In this document: one piece after another, positions 38,715 through 49,200 of the stretch
How positions within the stretch are numbered: the first letter of the stretch is position 1
Layout of the letters: each line of letters opens with the position of its first letter
DNA from: an uncultured Lutibacter sp.
GTDB lineage: Bacteria; Bacteroidota; Bacteroidia; Flavobacteriales; Flavobacteriaceae
Direction of reading: 5' to 3'
Length of the DNA stretch: 64,000 bases
Assembly (NCBI RefSeq): GCF_947493565.1
Contig: NZ_CANLRG010000001.1
Coordinates: forward strand, 186,001 to 250,000
Notes under the pieces: generated by a model
What the model was told of the DNA's origin: nothing
Seen by the model: the letters and a program-made list of their open reading frames with translations, nothing else
The model's database searches: none
Translations under genes and position numbers: made by a program

Positions 38715-41582
38715 ATGCTTCAAAAGAATTTAAAAAATTTAATTTTTACGCTATTCTTGTTGCCTTTTTTAATGACTTCATGTAAAAAAGAAGACACAAA
38801 AATTGCTAGTAATGAAACTCAATTTTCAATAGATTTTGAAAAATATGAGTTAGAAAATGGTCTAGATGTAGTTTTACATCAAGATAAAAGTGATCCAATT
38901 GTATCGGTAGCCATACAATATGGAGTAGGTTCTAATAGGGAAAAAACTGGAAGAACTGGTTTTGCTCACTTGTTTGAGCACATGTTATTTCAAGAATCTG
39001 AAAATGTACCTCAAGATCAATTTTTTAAAAAAATTCAAGATTTAGGAGGAACACTTAATGGAGGTACTTGGAAAGATGGTACTATTTACTATGAAGTGGT
39101 ACCAAACAATGCTTTAGAAACCGTACTATGGTTAGAAAGCGATAGAATGGGATATTTAATCAATACCGTTACAGAATCTGCTTTTTACAACCAACAAGAA
39201 GTGGTTCAAAACGAAAAAAGACAACGTGTAGATAACAATCCATATGGTCATACAAGTTGGGTATTGGATAAAAATTTATACCCAAAAGGACATCCTTATA
39301 GTTGGCAAGTAATTGGTGAATTAGAAGATTTACAAAATGCTACCGTTGCTGATGTAAAAGAATTTTACGACAAGTTTTATGGGCCAAATAATGCAACTTT
39401 AGTTTTAGCCGGAGATTTTGAATTGGAAGATGCTAAAGCTTTGATTGAAAAATATTTTGGAGAAATTAAAAAAAGACAAGAAGTAACACCATTACCTGCG
39501 CAACCAATTACTATTTCAGAAACCAAGCGTTTGTATCATGAAGATAATTTTGCTTCAGCTCCACAATTAAATATTGTATGGCCAACAACTCAACAATATG
39601 TAGATGATGCGTATGCTTTAGACTTTTTAGCGGAACTACTTTCAAGTGGAAAAAAAGCACCATTGTACAAAGTTTTAGTTAAAGAAAAAGAATTGACCTC
39701 TAGAACTACTGCATATAATAGAGCCCAAGAATTGGCTGGAGAATTTCATATTTCAATTACTGCCAACAATGGTAAAAGCTTAAAAGATGTAGAAGCTGGT
39801 ATTTTTGAGGCATTTGAGCTATTTGAAAAAGAAGGCATTCAAGATAAAGATATTGAACGTATCAAAGCTGGTTTAGAAACTAGTTTTTATAATGGAATTA
39901 GCAGTGTTTTAGGAAAATCATTTCAATTGGCACAATACAACGTATTTGCAGGAACTCCTAAATTTATTGAACAAGACATTGAAAATATTAAAAAGGTAAC
40001 CAAAGAAGATGTGATGCGTGTGTATGAAACCTATCTTAAAGGAAAACCTTTTGTAATGACGAGTTTTGTACCTAAGGGACAGTTAGATTTAGTTGCTGAT
40101 AATTCTGTAAAAGCTGAAGTGGTTGAAGAAGAAATAAAAGAAAATGTCACTAAAACGGTTGTAGATAAAAACGATGAGGTGGTAAAAACACCTTCAAAAA
40201 TTGATCGTTCTGTAGCTCCAGCACAAGGAGAATCCCCTAAACTAAGTATCCCACAAAGCTGGACTGCGGAATTAGCAAATGGAATACAAGTTTATGGTAT
40301 TGAACAAAATGAAATTCCGTTGGTTAACTTTAGCTTGGTTATAGAAGGTGGTCATTTATTAGATGCTATCGAAAAAAATGGAGTAGCAAATTTAATGACT
40401 GATATTATGATGGAAGGTACAGTTAACAAAACACCTGAAGAATTGGAAGAGGCCATAGAATTATTAGGAGCCAATATCAATATGTACACCACCAACGAAT
40501 CTATAGTTATTAGAGGAAATACTTTAGTGAGAAACTTACCAAAAACAATGGAGTTGATCAAAGAAATTTTATTAGAACCACGTTGGGATGAAGAAGAATT
40601 TGCTCGTATAAAAACAAGTACCATCAATCAAATTACACGTTCAAATTCAAACCCAAATCAGGTGGCAAATCGTGTGTTTAACAAATCGTTGTATGGTAAA
40701 GATCATATATTTAGTTATCCTGCAATTGGTACAGTAGCTTCTGTTGAAGCCATTACTATTGATGATTTAAAAGATTTTTACACTAAAAATTTCAGTCCAT
40801 CAATTAGCAAGTTTCATATGGTTGGTAACATCACCAAAGAAAAAACCTTAGAAGTATTAAAAGGCTTAGAAAATGATTGGCAAGCCAAAGAGGTTGAAAT
40901 ACCAACGTATCCAATAGCAAATACACGTGATAAATCTTCCTTATTTTTTGTTGACATTCCAAACGCCAAACAGTCTGTAATCAATATTGGTTATATTGCA
41001 TTGCCAAGAACGGATAAAGATTTTTATCCAGTAGAAGTGATGAATTATAAATTAGGCGGTTCTTTTTCTGGAAATGTGAATTTAGTACTACGTGAAGAAA
41101 AAGGCTATACTTATGGAGCCCGTACTAGTTTTAGTGGGTCTAAAATACCTGGAACATTTTCAGCTTCCTCAAGTGTTAGAACCAATACTACAGGAGAGTC
41201 TGTTCAAATTTTTAAAGATGAAATAGCAACATACAAAGAAGGAATTAGTGCTGAAGATTTGGAATTCACTAAAAATGCGTTGATCAAATCCAATGCACGT
41301 CGTTTTGAAACTCAAGGATCTTTATTAGGAATGTTACAAGAAATGAGTACATATAATTTACCAGCAAATTATATTGAAAATGAAGAAAGTATTATTAATA
41401 ATATGACCTTAGAACAGCATAAAAAATTAGCCAATAAATATTTAGATGAATCTAAAATGTTGTATTTAGTGGTTGGTGATGCTGCTACTCAATTTGCACA
41501 ATTCAAGTCTATGGGCTTTGATGAAGTAAAATTAGTTTCAAAAGAAGGAGAAGAAGTGCCTTTAGAAACGGTTAAACAATAA
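38715..41582 (+). CDS. M16 family zinc metallopeptidase, lipoprotein
   Basis: 955 residues with a lipoprotein signal ending at Cys23 (FLMTSC). The inverted zinc motif HLFEHMLF (H-x-x-E-H) lies at about residue 86, with a distal Glu in EVVQNEKRQR. The second half (after about 510) is an M16_C-type repeat without the zinc motif (NGVANLMTDIMMEGT), as usual for fused two-repeat M16 proteins. It probably degrades peptides in the periplasm. A Lys/Glu/Val-rich linker (about 465-500) joins the halves. It is preceded by a TATATTTA box (38692-38699) and followed by a strong terminator, so it is likely a single-gene unit unrelated to the sulfatase locus. Confidence 0.93.
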   Translation: MLQKNLKNLIFTLFLLPFLMTSCKKEDTKIASNETQFSIDFEKYELENGLDVVLHQDKSDPIVSVAIQYGVGSNREKTGRTGFAHLFEHMLFQESENVPQDQFFKKIQDLGGTLNGGTWKDGTIYYEVVPNNALETVLWLESDRMGYLINTVTESAFYNQQEVVQNEKRQRVDNNPYGHTSWVLDKNLYPKGHPYSWQVIGELEDLQNATVADVKEFYDKFYGPNNATLVLAGDFELEDAKALIEKYFGEIKKRQEVTPLPAQPITISETKRLYHEDNFASAPQLNIVWPTTQQYVDDAYALDFLAELLSSGKKAPLYKVLVKEKELTSRTTAYNRAQELAGEFHISITANNGKSLKDVEAGIFEAFELFEKEGIQDKDIERIKAGLETSFYNGISSVLGKSFQLAQYNVFAGTPKFIEQDIENIKKVTKEDVMRVYETYLKGKPFVMTSFVPKGQLDLVADNSVKAEVVEEEIKENVTKTVVDKNDEVVKTPSKIDRSVAPAQGESPKLSIPQSWTAELANGIQVYGIEQNEIPLVNFSLVIEGGHLLDAIEKNGVANLMTDIMMEGTVNKTPEELEEAIELLGANINMYTTNESIVIRGNTLVRNLPKTMELIKEILLEPRWDEEEFARIKTSTINQITRSNSNPNQVANRVFNKSLYGKDHIFSYPAIGTVASVEAITIDDLKDFYTKNFSPSISKFHMVGNITKEKTLEVLKGLENDWQAKEVEIPTYPIANTRDKSSLFFVDIPNAKQSVINIGYIALPRTDKDFYPVEVMNYKLGGSFSGNVNLVLREEKGYTYGARTSFSGSKIPGTFSASSSVRTNTTGESVQIFKDEIATYKEGISAEDLEFTKNALIKSNARRFETQGSLLGMLQEMSTYNLPANYIENEESIINNMTLEQHKKLANKYLDESKMLYLVVGDAATQFAQFKSMGFDEVKLVSKEGEEVPLETVKQ

Positions 41583-41600
41583 AAAATTTGAATGATATAA

Positions 41601-41629
41601 AAAGGGATGCTTTTGGCATCCCTTTTTTT
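41601..41629 (+). terminator. Rho-independent terminator after the M16 peptidase gene
   Basis: Arms aaagggatgc (41601-41610) and gcatcccttt (41616-41625) around a 5-base loop, followed by a run of T. Confidence 0.85.
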
Positions 41630-41787
41630 GTCTTCAATTTTAAATAAAAGCATCAAAAAAACATACGTTTTTAAAAAAATGATATTTTTTTCCTTTTTTT
41701 GAAAAGAAGCTGTTTTTTCATAGAATACATTTTCAAACGTTTTAGTGAAGCCTTGAAAACACTAGACTTAAAAGGCTTAATTATTCA

Positions 41788-41830
41788 ATGATTTTTGTCA
41801 TATTTTACCTATTTAATTGGACTAATTTTG
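41788..41830 (+). promoter_or_regulatory. Putative pflB promoter with an FNR/CRP-like half-site pair
   Basis: TAATTTTG at 41823-41830 matches the Bacteroidota -7 consensus exactly, 45 bases before the pflB ATG. ATGATTTTTGTCAT at 41788-41801 has the TGA-N6-TCA symmetry of CRP/FNR sites. It is centred about 40 bases before the predicted start site, where class II activators bind. Oxygen-responsive control of pflB fits the enzyme's chemistry, but the site is inferred from one match. The rest of the 293-base gap shows no gene. Confidence 0.35.
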
Positions 41831-41875
41831 TACCAGAATTCAAGAAAATTAGGATTAAAATTTAAATTAAAATAT

Positions 41876-44101
41876 ATGAAAATTAAGAAATTTAATGAAG
41901 GTGTTTGGAATGAATTTATTAATTTAAGAGACTTTGTTGCCAAAAATATTTCACCCTATCATGGAACGCATCACTTTTTAGTTGGGCCGAGTGAAAAAAC
42001 TCAACAATTATGGGAAGCTTGTAAACAAGGAACCAAAGAGGAAAGAGAGCGTAATGGCGTGCGTTCAGTAGATACCGAAGTTATTTCTGGAATCAATGCT
42101 TTTGAAGCTGGATATATTGATCAAAAAAATGAAGTAATTGTTGGTTTACAAACCAATGAGCTTTTAAAAAGAGCGATGAAACCATTTGGCGGCTTTAAAG
42201 TAGTTCAAAAAGCACTTTCTGAACATGGATTAAAACCAAGCGACCATCTTTCAGAATTGTTTACAAAATACGTAAAAACACATAACGATGGTGTTTTTGA
42301 TGCCTATACCGATGAAATTAAAAAGTACCGTTCATTAGGTTTTTTAACAGGCTTGCCAGATAATTATGCCAGAGGAAGAATTATTGGAGATTACCGTCGC
42401 ATTGCATTGTATGGGATTGATAGATTGATTGCCGCTAAAAAACAAGATTTAGCGACTATTGTAGGGCCAATGAGTGACAAGGTTATTCGTTTGCGTGAAG
42501 AGGTTTCTGAGCAAATTAAAGCGTTAAAAGAAATGGTGGAAATGGGGAAATCTTATCACTTAGATTTATCCAGACCTGCTGAAAACGCTCGTGAAGCTGT
42601 TCAATGGACATACATGGCTTATTTAGCTGCGGTGAAAGAGCAAGATGGAGCAGCCATGTCTTTAGGAAATGTGTCTTCTTTTTTAGATATTTTTATAGAA
42701 AGAGATTTAGAAGCTGGGCTGATTACAGAAGTGGAAGCACAAGAATACATCGATCAATTTGTGATGAAACTTCGTATGGTACGTCATTTACGTATGGAAG
42801 CCTATGATGAAATTTTTGCTGGTGATCCAACGTGGGTAACTGAAGCTATCGGAGGAATGTTGGCTGATGGTAGAACCAAAGTAACCAAAACTTCATTCCG
42901 TTTTTTAAATACCTTATATAATTTAGGGCCTTCACCAGAACCAAATATCACCATTTTATGGTCTGAACATTTACCTCAAAACTTTAAAAACTACTGTGCA
43001 AAAGTAGCCATAGATACTTCATCTATTCAATTTGAGAACGATGACCTAATGCTTAAAAGTCGTGGGTCTGATGATTATGGCATTGCTTGTTGTGTTTCTT
43101 ACCAAGAACTTGGAAAATCTATTCAGTTTTTTGGCGCACGTACCAATTTGGCAAAAACGTTATTATTAGCTTTAAATGGTGGTCGTTGTGAATTTACAGG
43201 TACCCCAATTGTAGAAGGAATACCTGAATATACCGACGAATATTTAGATTTTAATAAAGTGATGGCTAATTTTAGAATTGCGATGAAGCAAGTAGCTAGA
43301 GTGTATAACGATTCTATGAATATTATCCACTATATGCACGATAAATACTATTACGAAAAAGCTCAAATGTCTTTAATAGATACCAACCCAAGTATCAATA
43401 TAGCGTATGGTATTGCTGGTTTATCTATTGTAGCAGATTCGTTGTCAGCCATCAAATATGCCAAAGTAAAACCGATAAGAAATGAGCAAGGTTTGACTGT
43501 TGATTTTGAAATTGAAGGGGAGTTTCCTATGTATGGTAATGACGATGATCGTGTAGATTTATTAGCAAGTGGTGCGGTTGCAGAATTTAATAATGAGTTA
43601 AAAAAATTACCAGTGTATAAAGATGCCGAAGTTACCATGTCGGTTTTAACCATTACTTCTAACGTTTCTTATGGTAAAAAAACTGGAGCAACCCCTGATG
43701 GTAGAGCTAAAGGAGTACCTTTTGCTCCAGGAGCAAACCCAATGCATGGGCGCGATTGTAACGGAGCTATTGCTTCTTTAAATTCAGTATCTAAAATTAA
43801 TTATGTCGACTCTAAAGATGGAATTTCAAATACCTTTTCAATTGTACCAAAATCATTAGGTGCTACTGAAGAAGAACAAATTGAAAATTTGGCGACTACT
43901 TTAGATGGATATTTTTATAGAAACGCTCAGCATTTAAATGTGAATGTATTAAATAAAGAAATGTTGTTAGATGCCATGGAAAACCCTGATGAATATCCTC
44001 AATTAACCATTCGTGTTTCTGGTTATGCGGTTAATTTTGTTCGTTTAACCAAAGAACAACAATTAGAAGTGATTACACGCTCGTTCCACGAATCTTTGTA
44101 A
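41876..44101 (+). CDS. pflB: Pyruvate formate-lyase (formate C-acetyltransferase)
   Basis: 741 residues from the ATG at 41876, which aligns with the E. coli PflB start; an upstream ATG at 41795 adds 27 unrelated residues. The active-site cysteine pair is in DYGIACCVS and the glycyl-radical loop is RVSGYAVNF near the C-terminus. Long blocks match E. coli PflB closely ([37 protein letters not shown]). It converts pyruvate and CoA into acetyl-CoA and formate under anoxia. The activating enzyme pflA and a formate/oxalate-type transporter follow in the same direction, making a complete fermentation module. The radical form is destroyed by O2. Confidence 0.97.
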   Translation: MKIKKFNEGVWNEFINLRDFVAKNISPYHGTHHFLVGPSEKTQQLWEACKQGTKEERERNGVRSVDTEVISGINAFEAGYIDQKNEVIVGLQTNELLKRAMKPFGGFKVVQKALSEHGLKPSDHLSELFTKYVKTHNDGVFDAYTDEIKKYRSLGFLTGLPDNYARGRIIGDYRRIALYGIDRLIAAKKQDLATIVGPMSDKVIRLREEVSEQIKALKEMVEMGKSYHLDLSRPAENAREAVQWTYMAYLAAVKEQDGAAMSLGNVSSFLDIFIERDLEAGLITEVEAQEYIDQFVMKLRMVRHLRMEAYDEIFAGDPTWVTEAIGGMLADGRTKVTKTSFRFLNTLYNLGPSPEPNITILWSEHLPQNFKNYCAKVAIDTSSIQFENDDLMLKSRGSDDYGIACCVSYQELGKSIQFFGARTNLAKTLLLALNGGRCEFTGTPIVEGIPEYTDEYLDFNKVMANFRIAMKQVARVYNDSMNIIHYMHDKYYYEKAQMSLIDTNPSINIAYGIAGLSIVADSLSAIKYAKVKPIRNEQGLTVDFEIEGEFPMYGNDDDRVDLLASGAVAEFNNELKKLPVYKDAEVTMSVLTITSNVSYGKKTGATPDGRAKGVPFAPGANPMHGRDCNGAIASLNSVSKINYVDSKDGISNTFSIVPKSLGATEEEQIENLATTLDGYFYRNAQHLNVNVLNKEMLLDAMENPDEYPQLTIRVSGYAVNFVRLTKEQQLEVITRSFHESL

Positions 44102-44120
44102 CCAACCCCAATTAATATTT

Positions 44121-44154
44121 CTATTGAAGGGCTATGTACATAGCCCTTCAATAG
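44121..44154 (+). repeat. 34-bp perfect palindrome between pflB and pflA
   Basis: Left arm CTATTGAAGGGCTATGT is followed immediately by its exact reverse complement, so the whole 34 bases are self-complementary. In RNA it would form a hairpin of up to 15 bp with a 4-base loop. It starts 19 bases after the pflB stop and covers the only TTG start available for pflA. It lacks a T-tract, which suggests an RNA-stability or attenuation element rather than a terminator. Confidence 0.9.
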
Positions 44155-44921
44155 CCACAAAAAAGAAAATTATCAAAACAACAGCAAACATATTAAGAGT
44201 TCATTCTATAGAGTCTTTTGGTACTCATGACGGACCAGGAATACGGTTGGTAATTTTTTTGCAAGGGTGTAAACTGAAATGTTTGTATTGCCATAATCCT
44301 GATACCATTGAAACCTCAGGAGGTATGGAATATACCATTGAACAACTTGTTGAAATTGCTTTAAAAATGAAACCTTACTTTGGAAAAAAAGGAGGCGTAA
44401 CGGTTTCAGGTGGAGAGCCTTTATTGCAAGCCAAAGAACTCATCCCATTTTTTAAACGATTAAAAGAAGAAGGTATTCATACCAATATTGACACCAATGG
44501 TAGAATATTAAATAGTTATGCCAAACAATTGTTAGATGATTATACAGATTTAGTCATGCTAGATATTAAGCATATGACTGAAGAAGGCTATGTAGCTTTA
44601 ACAGGGAAGAGTTGTAAAGAAACCACTTTCAATTTTGCAGCTTATAGAGAAGCTTCAGGTAAACCAATGTGGTTGCGCTATGTGTTAATTCCTGAAATTA
44701 CCCATAAGCCCGAATTATTGCATGCCATGGGAAAGTATTTTAAAAACTATACGACCATTGAGAAAATTGAATTACAACCTTATCATAAATTGGGAATTCA
44801 TAAATGGGAAGCTTTAGGTTGGGAATATCAATTAAAAGATGCACGTGAAAATACTCCTGATGAATTACAAGCTGCGGTTGCCATTTTACAAAACTATTTT
44901 AAAGAAGTAAAAACAAATTAA
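44124..44921 (+). CDS. pflA: Pyruvate formate-lyase activating enzyme (radical SAM)
   Basis: The family-like sequence begins at ILRVHSIESFGTHDGPGIR (from 44190). Radical-SAM cysteines are in CKLKCLYCHN (C-x3-C-x2-C), then the GGVTVSGGEPLLQ motif. It generates the glycyl radical of PflB using SAM and a 4Fe-4S cluster. No in-frame ATG or GTG exists between the pflB stop and the conserved region. The frame can open only at the TTG at 44124, inside the palindrome, or at a rare codon (ATT 44169, ATA 44190). The start is therefore uncertain and may rely on coupling to pflB. Confidence 0.93.
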   Translation: MKGYVHSPSIATKKKIIKTTANILRVHSIESFGTHDGPGIRLVIFLQGCKLKCLYCHNPDTIETSGGMEYTIEQLVEIALKMKPYFGKKGGVTVSGGEPLLQAKELIPFFKRLKEEGIHTNIDTNGRILNSYAKQLLDDYTDLVMLDIKHMTEEGYVALTGKSCKETTFNFAAYREASGKPMWLRYVLIPEITHKPELLHAMGKYFKNYTTIEKIELQPYHKLGIHKWEALGWEYQLKDARENTPDELQAAVAILQNYFKEVKTN

Positions 44922-44943
44922 AAGGAAATATCCTATCTAAATA

Positions 44944-46209
44944 ATGAACACACAACACTTAAAAAACAGATGGCTCATAGCTGCTTCAGCAGTAGGAATA
45001 CAAGTTTCCATCGGTTCTGTATATGCTTATTCGGTAATGACCAATCCTGTAAAAGATATTTTTGAAGTAGAAGGAAGCGCTATCAAATGGGCTTTTAAGC
45101 TAGCCATTTTAATGCTAGGCTTTTCTGCGGCCTTTTTAGGAAAATGGGTAGAAAAAGTGGGTCCCAAACGAAGTGGAACTACCGCAGGAATTTTATACGG
45201 AATTGGAATTGTGACTACTGGTATAGCAATTCATATCGGCTCTTTACCGCTATTTTATATAGGTTATGGAGTTATTGGGGGTATTGGATTGGGCTTAGGT
45301 TATATTTCGCCTATAAGTACCTTGGTAAAATGGTTTCCTGATAAAAAAGGATTGGCTACAGGGATGGCAATTATGGGATTTGGATTTTCAGCATTAATTT
45401 TTGGGCCTTTCATGCAATACCTTTTTAATACAGTAGGTGTTGCTAATGCTTTTTATGTATTGGGAAGTATTTTTATGGTATTAATTGTGGGATCTGCAAG
45501 GTATATGCAACAACCCCCTAAAGAGTATATTCCAGAAGGTTATCATCCTGAAAACAACACCTTGAAACAGCAAGATCTTGAAAATATAAGTGCCAAAGAA
45601 GCCATCAAAAAACCTAGATTTTACTATTTATGGTTGATGATGTTTATCAATATTGCTTGTGGAATTGCATTGATTTCTTCTGCAAGTCCTATTCTGCAAG
45701 AAAAATTAAACTATTCCCCTATGGAAGCCGCTGCTATGGTTGGATTTATAGGGATTTTTAACGGTTTAGGTCGACTTTTTTGGTCTAGTTTATCAGATTA
45801 TTTAGGGCGTATTACCATTTATATCTTATTTTTTGCTTTTCAAATAGTGGCATTTTATCTGTTACCAGCACTTGCGTATGAACTTTTATTTTTAGCTACC
45901 TTATTTACCATCATTTCAATGTATGGTGGTGGTTTTGCCATGTTACCAGCTTTTATTAGTGATTTATTTGGGACAAAAGAATTAGGAGCCATTCAAGGAT
46001 TGATTTTAACAGCTTGGGGATTGGCAGGTGTTGTAGGACCTACCATTTATGATGTTGTAAAAGAAAAAACAGGTTCGTTAGATGCTACCTTATATGTATT
46101 TGCTAGCTTATTTATAGTGGCATTAATTGTGGCTATAGTCATGAAATTTTCTATCACCAAGGCACATAAAAATAAAACAAATTCTTTAAAATTAGCGACT
46201 GCTTCTTAG
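44944..46209 (+). CDS. MFS transporter, oxalate/formate antiporter (OFA) family
   Basis: 421 residues with about 12 membrane segments. The start (LKNRWLIAASAVGIQVSIGSVYAYSVMTNPVKD) and the GIGLGLGYISPISTLVKWFPDKKGLATGMA block are typical of OxlT-like OFA transporters. The central loop (about 200-225) is cytoplasmic. Members move oxalate, formate, lactate or related monocarboxylates. Placed 22 bases after pflA, it most plausibly exports formate or another fermentation acid; that substrate is inferred from context only. Confidence 0.88.
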   Translation: MNTQHLKNRWLIAASAVGIQVSIGSVYAYSVMTNPVKDIFEVEGSAIKWAFKLAILMLGFSAAFLGKWVEKVGPKRSGTTAGILYGIGIVTTGIAIHIGSLPLFYIGYGVIGGIGLGLGYISPISTLVKWFPDKKGLATGMAIMGFGFSALIFGPFMQYLFNTVGVANAFYVLGSIFMVLIVGSARYMQQPPKEYIPEGYHPENNTLKQQDLENISAKEAIKKPRFYYLWLMMFINIACGIALISSASPILQEKLNYSPMEAAAMVGFIGIFNGLGRLFWSSLSDYLGRITIYILFFAFQIVAFYLLPALAYELLFLATLFTIISMYGGGFAMLPAFISDLFGTKELGAIQGLILTAWGLAGVVGPTIYDVVKEKTGSLDATLYVFASLFIVALIVAIVMKFSITKAHKNKTNSLKLATAS

Positions 46210-46230
46210 GTATAAAACCAACAAGCATAA

Positions 46231-46264
46231 AAAACCTCTTTTAAATTTAAAAGAGGTTTTTTTT
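46231..46264. terminator. Bidirectional terminator between the MFS gene and purL
   Basis: Arms aaaacctctttt (46231-46242) and aaaagaggtttt (46249-46260) form a 12-bp stem, with T-rich tails on both strands. It lies between convergent genes and can serve both. Confidence 0.85.
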
Positions 46265-46281
46265 ATGGAATTGAATAGTGA

Positions 46282-49200
46282 TTATTTTTTAGTCAACCAT
46301 TTTCTTGCATTTACAAAAGCTTCTAGCCAAGGAGAAACTTCATCTGTTCTTTCGCTTGGGTAATACGCCCAATTCCATTGGAAAATAGAACGTTCAATAT
46401 GTGGCATCATTACCAAATGTCTTCCATCTTTACTACTCATCATCGCTACATTATAATCAGATCCATTAGGGTTGGCAGGATATGTGTCATAGCCATATTT
46501 TGCAACAATATGGTAGTCATTTTCTTCCATAGGCAAATTAAATTTACCTTCTCCGTGAGAAATCCAAACTCCTAAAGTGCTTCCTGCTAAACTAGATAAC
46601 ATTACCGAGTTGTTTTCTTGAATGTTTACCGAGGTAAAATTACTTTCGTGTTTATGTGAATCGTTGTGAAGCATTTTACCATGCACTTTGTGTTCTGGAT
46701 TGATAACTTCTAATTCCATAAATAATTGACAACCATTACAAATACCAACGGATAGCGTATCTTCACGTTTAAAGAAGTTATCTAAAGCTGTTTTGGCTTT
46801 TTCATTGTATAAAAATGCTCCAGCCCACCCTTTGGCAGAGCCTAGTACATCTGAGTTGGAGAAACCACCAACAGCACCAATAAATTGAATGTCCTCTAAA
46901 GTTTCTCTACCACTAATTAAGTCGGTCATATGTACATCCTTTACATCAAAACCAGCCAAATACATGGCATGTGCCATTTCACGCTCACTATTACTTCCTT
47001 TTTCACGAATAATCGCTGCTTTTGGTCGTGGTTTTGTAGGGTCTATTACTGGAAGTTTTCCTGTAAAATGATTGGGTAATTTAAAAGTTAAAGGTTGTAC
47101 CTTATAATTGTTAAAACGTTCTTTTGCCAAATCATTTGCAGTTTGCTTACGATCTAATAAGTACGAAGTTTCATACCAAACATCACGCAATTCAGGAATA
47201 TTAAATTCTATTAGTTTTCCGTTGTTTGTAATTTTTACAGATTCGCTTCTAACCGCATTTCCTAATTCAAAAAATTCTACCTGGTTTTCAGTGAGTATGG
47301 AAGCAATATCTTCTGAATCACTTTGAAAAATGATACCGCTATTTTCGGCAAACAACGCTTTTACAGTATCAGCTTCACCTAAAGAAGAAATATCAATGTT
47401 TAAACCTATTTGCTCTTGTGCAAAACACAGCTCTAATAAGGTAGTAAGCATTCCACCAGCAGAAATATCGTGTCCGGCTAAAATTTTACCTTCTTTAATA
47501 AGTTGTTGTACGGTATTAAAAGCATTTTTAAATTTGGTTGCATCTTTTATGGTTGGCGTTTCTGTTCCAATTTTATTTTGAATTTGAGCAAAAGAAGAGC
47601 CCCCTAATTTAAAGCAATCGTTAGATAAGTTGATGTAATATATTTTATTTAAACCTCTTTTTTGAAGTACGGGTTCTACTACTTTAGAAATATCATTACA
47701 ATGTGCAGCAGCCGAAATAACTACTGTCCCAGGAGAAATAACTTCTTCATTAGGATATTTTTGTTTCATAGAAAGAGAATCTTTTCCAGTAGGTACATTG
47801 ATGCCTAATTCAATGGCAAATTCTGAAACCGCTTTTACTGCTTGGTACAAACGGGCATCTTCACCTTCATTTTTACAAGGCCACATCCAGTTTGCTGATA
47901 AAGAAACCGATGCTAAATTATCTTGTAACGGCGCCCAAATAATGTTAGTTAAGGCTTCTGCAATGGCATTTTTACTTCCAGCAGCAGGATTGATAAGAGC
48001 ACTCACAGGCGCATGTCCAATAGAAGTAGCAACTCCTTCTTTTCCTTGATAATCTAATGCCATTACCCCCACATTATTTAACGGCAGTTGTAAAGGACCT
48101 GCACATTGTTGTTTGGCTACTTTACCACCTACACAACGATCTACTTTATTGGTTAACCAATCTTTACAAGCAACCGCTTCTAACTGCAAAACTTGTTTGA
48201 TATAGTTGGGAATGTTTTGTTCAGAATAGGGAACTTCCGCATAGTTTCTTTTTAAGGAAGTGTCTGTCATAATCGTTTTAGGAGAACTTCCAAACATGTC
48301 GGTCAACGCTAAATCCATAGGTTTATCGCCTTTGGTTTTAGATTCAAACGTAAAACGTTGATTGTTGGTAACTTCACCTACTTCATAATAAGGAGAACGT
48401 TCTCTTTCCGCCACACGTTTTAAAGTTTCGGCATCATTTTTACCAATTACCAATCCCATGCGTTCTTGAGATTCATTTCCTATAATTTCTTTTGCAGATA
48501 GGGTAGGATCGCCAACAGGTAATTGATCTAAGTCAATCAATCCTCCGGTTTCTTCTACCAATTCAGACAAGCAGTTTAAATGACCTCCAGCGCCGTGGTC
48601 ATGAATAGAAACAATAGGATTGATATCGCTTTCTACCATTCCACGTATGGCATTGGCAGCTCTTTTTTGCATTTCAGGATTGGAACGTTGTACAGCATTT
48701 AATTCAATACCGCTTTCAAACTCTCCTGTATCAGCAGAAGACACTGCTGCACCTCCCATACCAATGCGATAATTTTCACCTCCTAAAATTACAATTTTAT
48801 CACTTTCCTTAGGGGTATCTTTAATGGCTTGTTCTGCTTTTCCATAGCCAATACCACCCGCCTGCATAATCACTTTATCAAAGCCTAATTTACGAGCATC
48901 TTCTTCGTGTTCAAAGGTCAATACAGAACCCGTAATTAAAGGTTGTCCGAATTTATTTCCAAAATCAGAAGCTCCATTAGAGGCTTTGATTAAAATATCC
49001 ATAGGAGTTTGGTACAACCACGCTCTTTCTTTCATTCCTTGTTCCCAAGGACGGTTTTCGTTTAAACGAGAATAAGAAGTCATATACACTGCGGTACCCG
49101 CCAAAGGTAACGAGCCTTTTCCACCTGCCAATCGATCTCTAATTTCTCCACCTGACCCTGTAGCAGCTCCATTAAAAGGTTCTACTGTAGTAGGGAAGTT

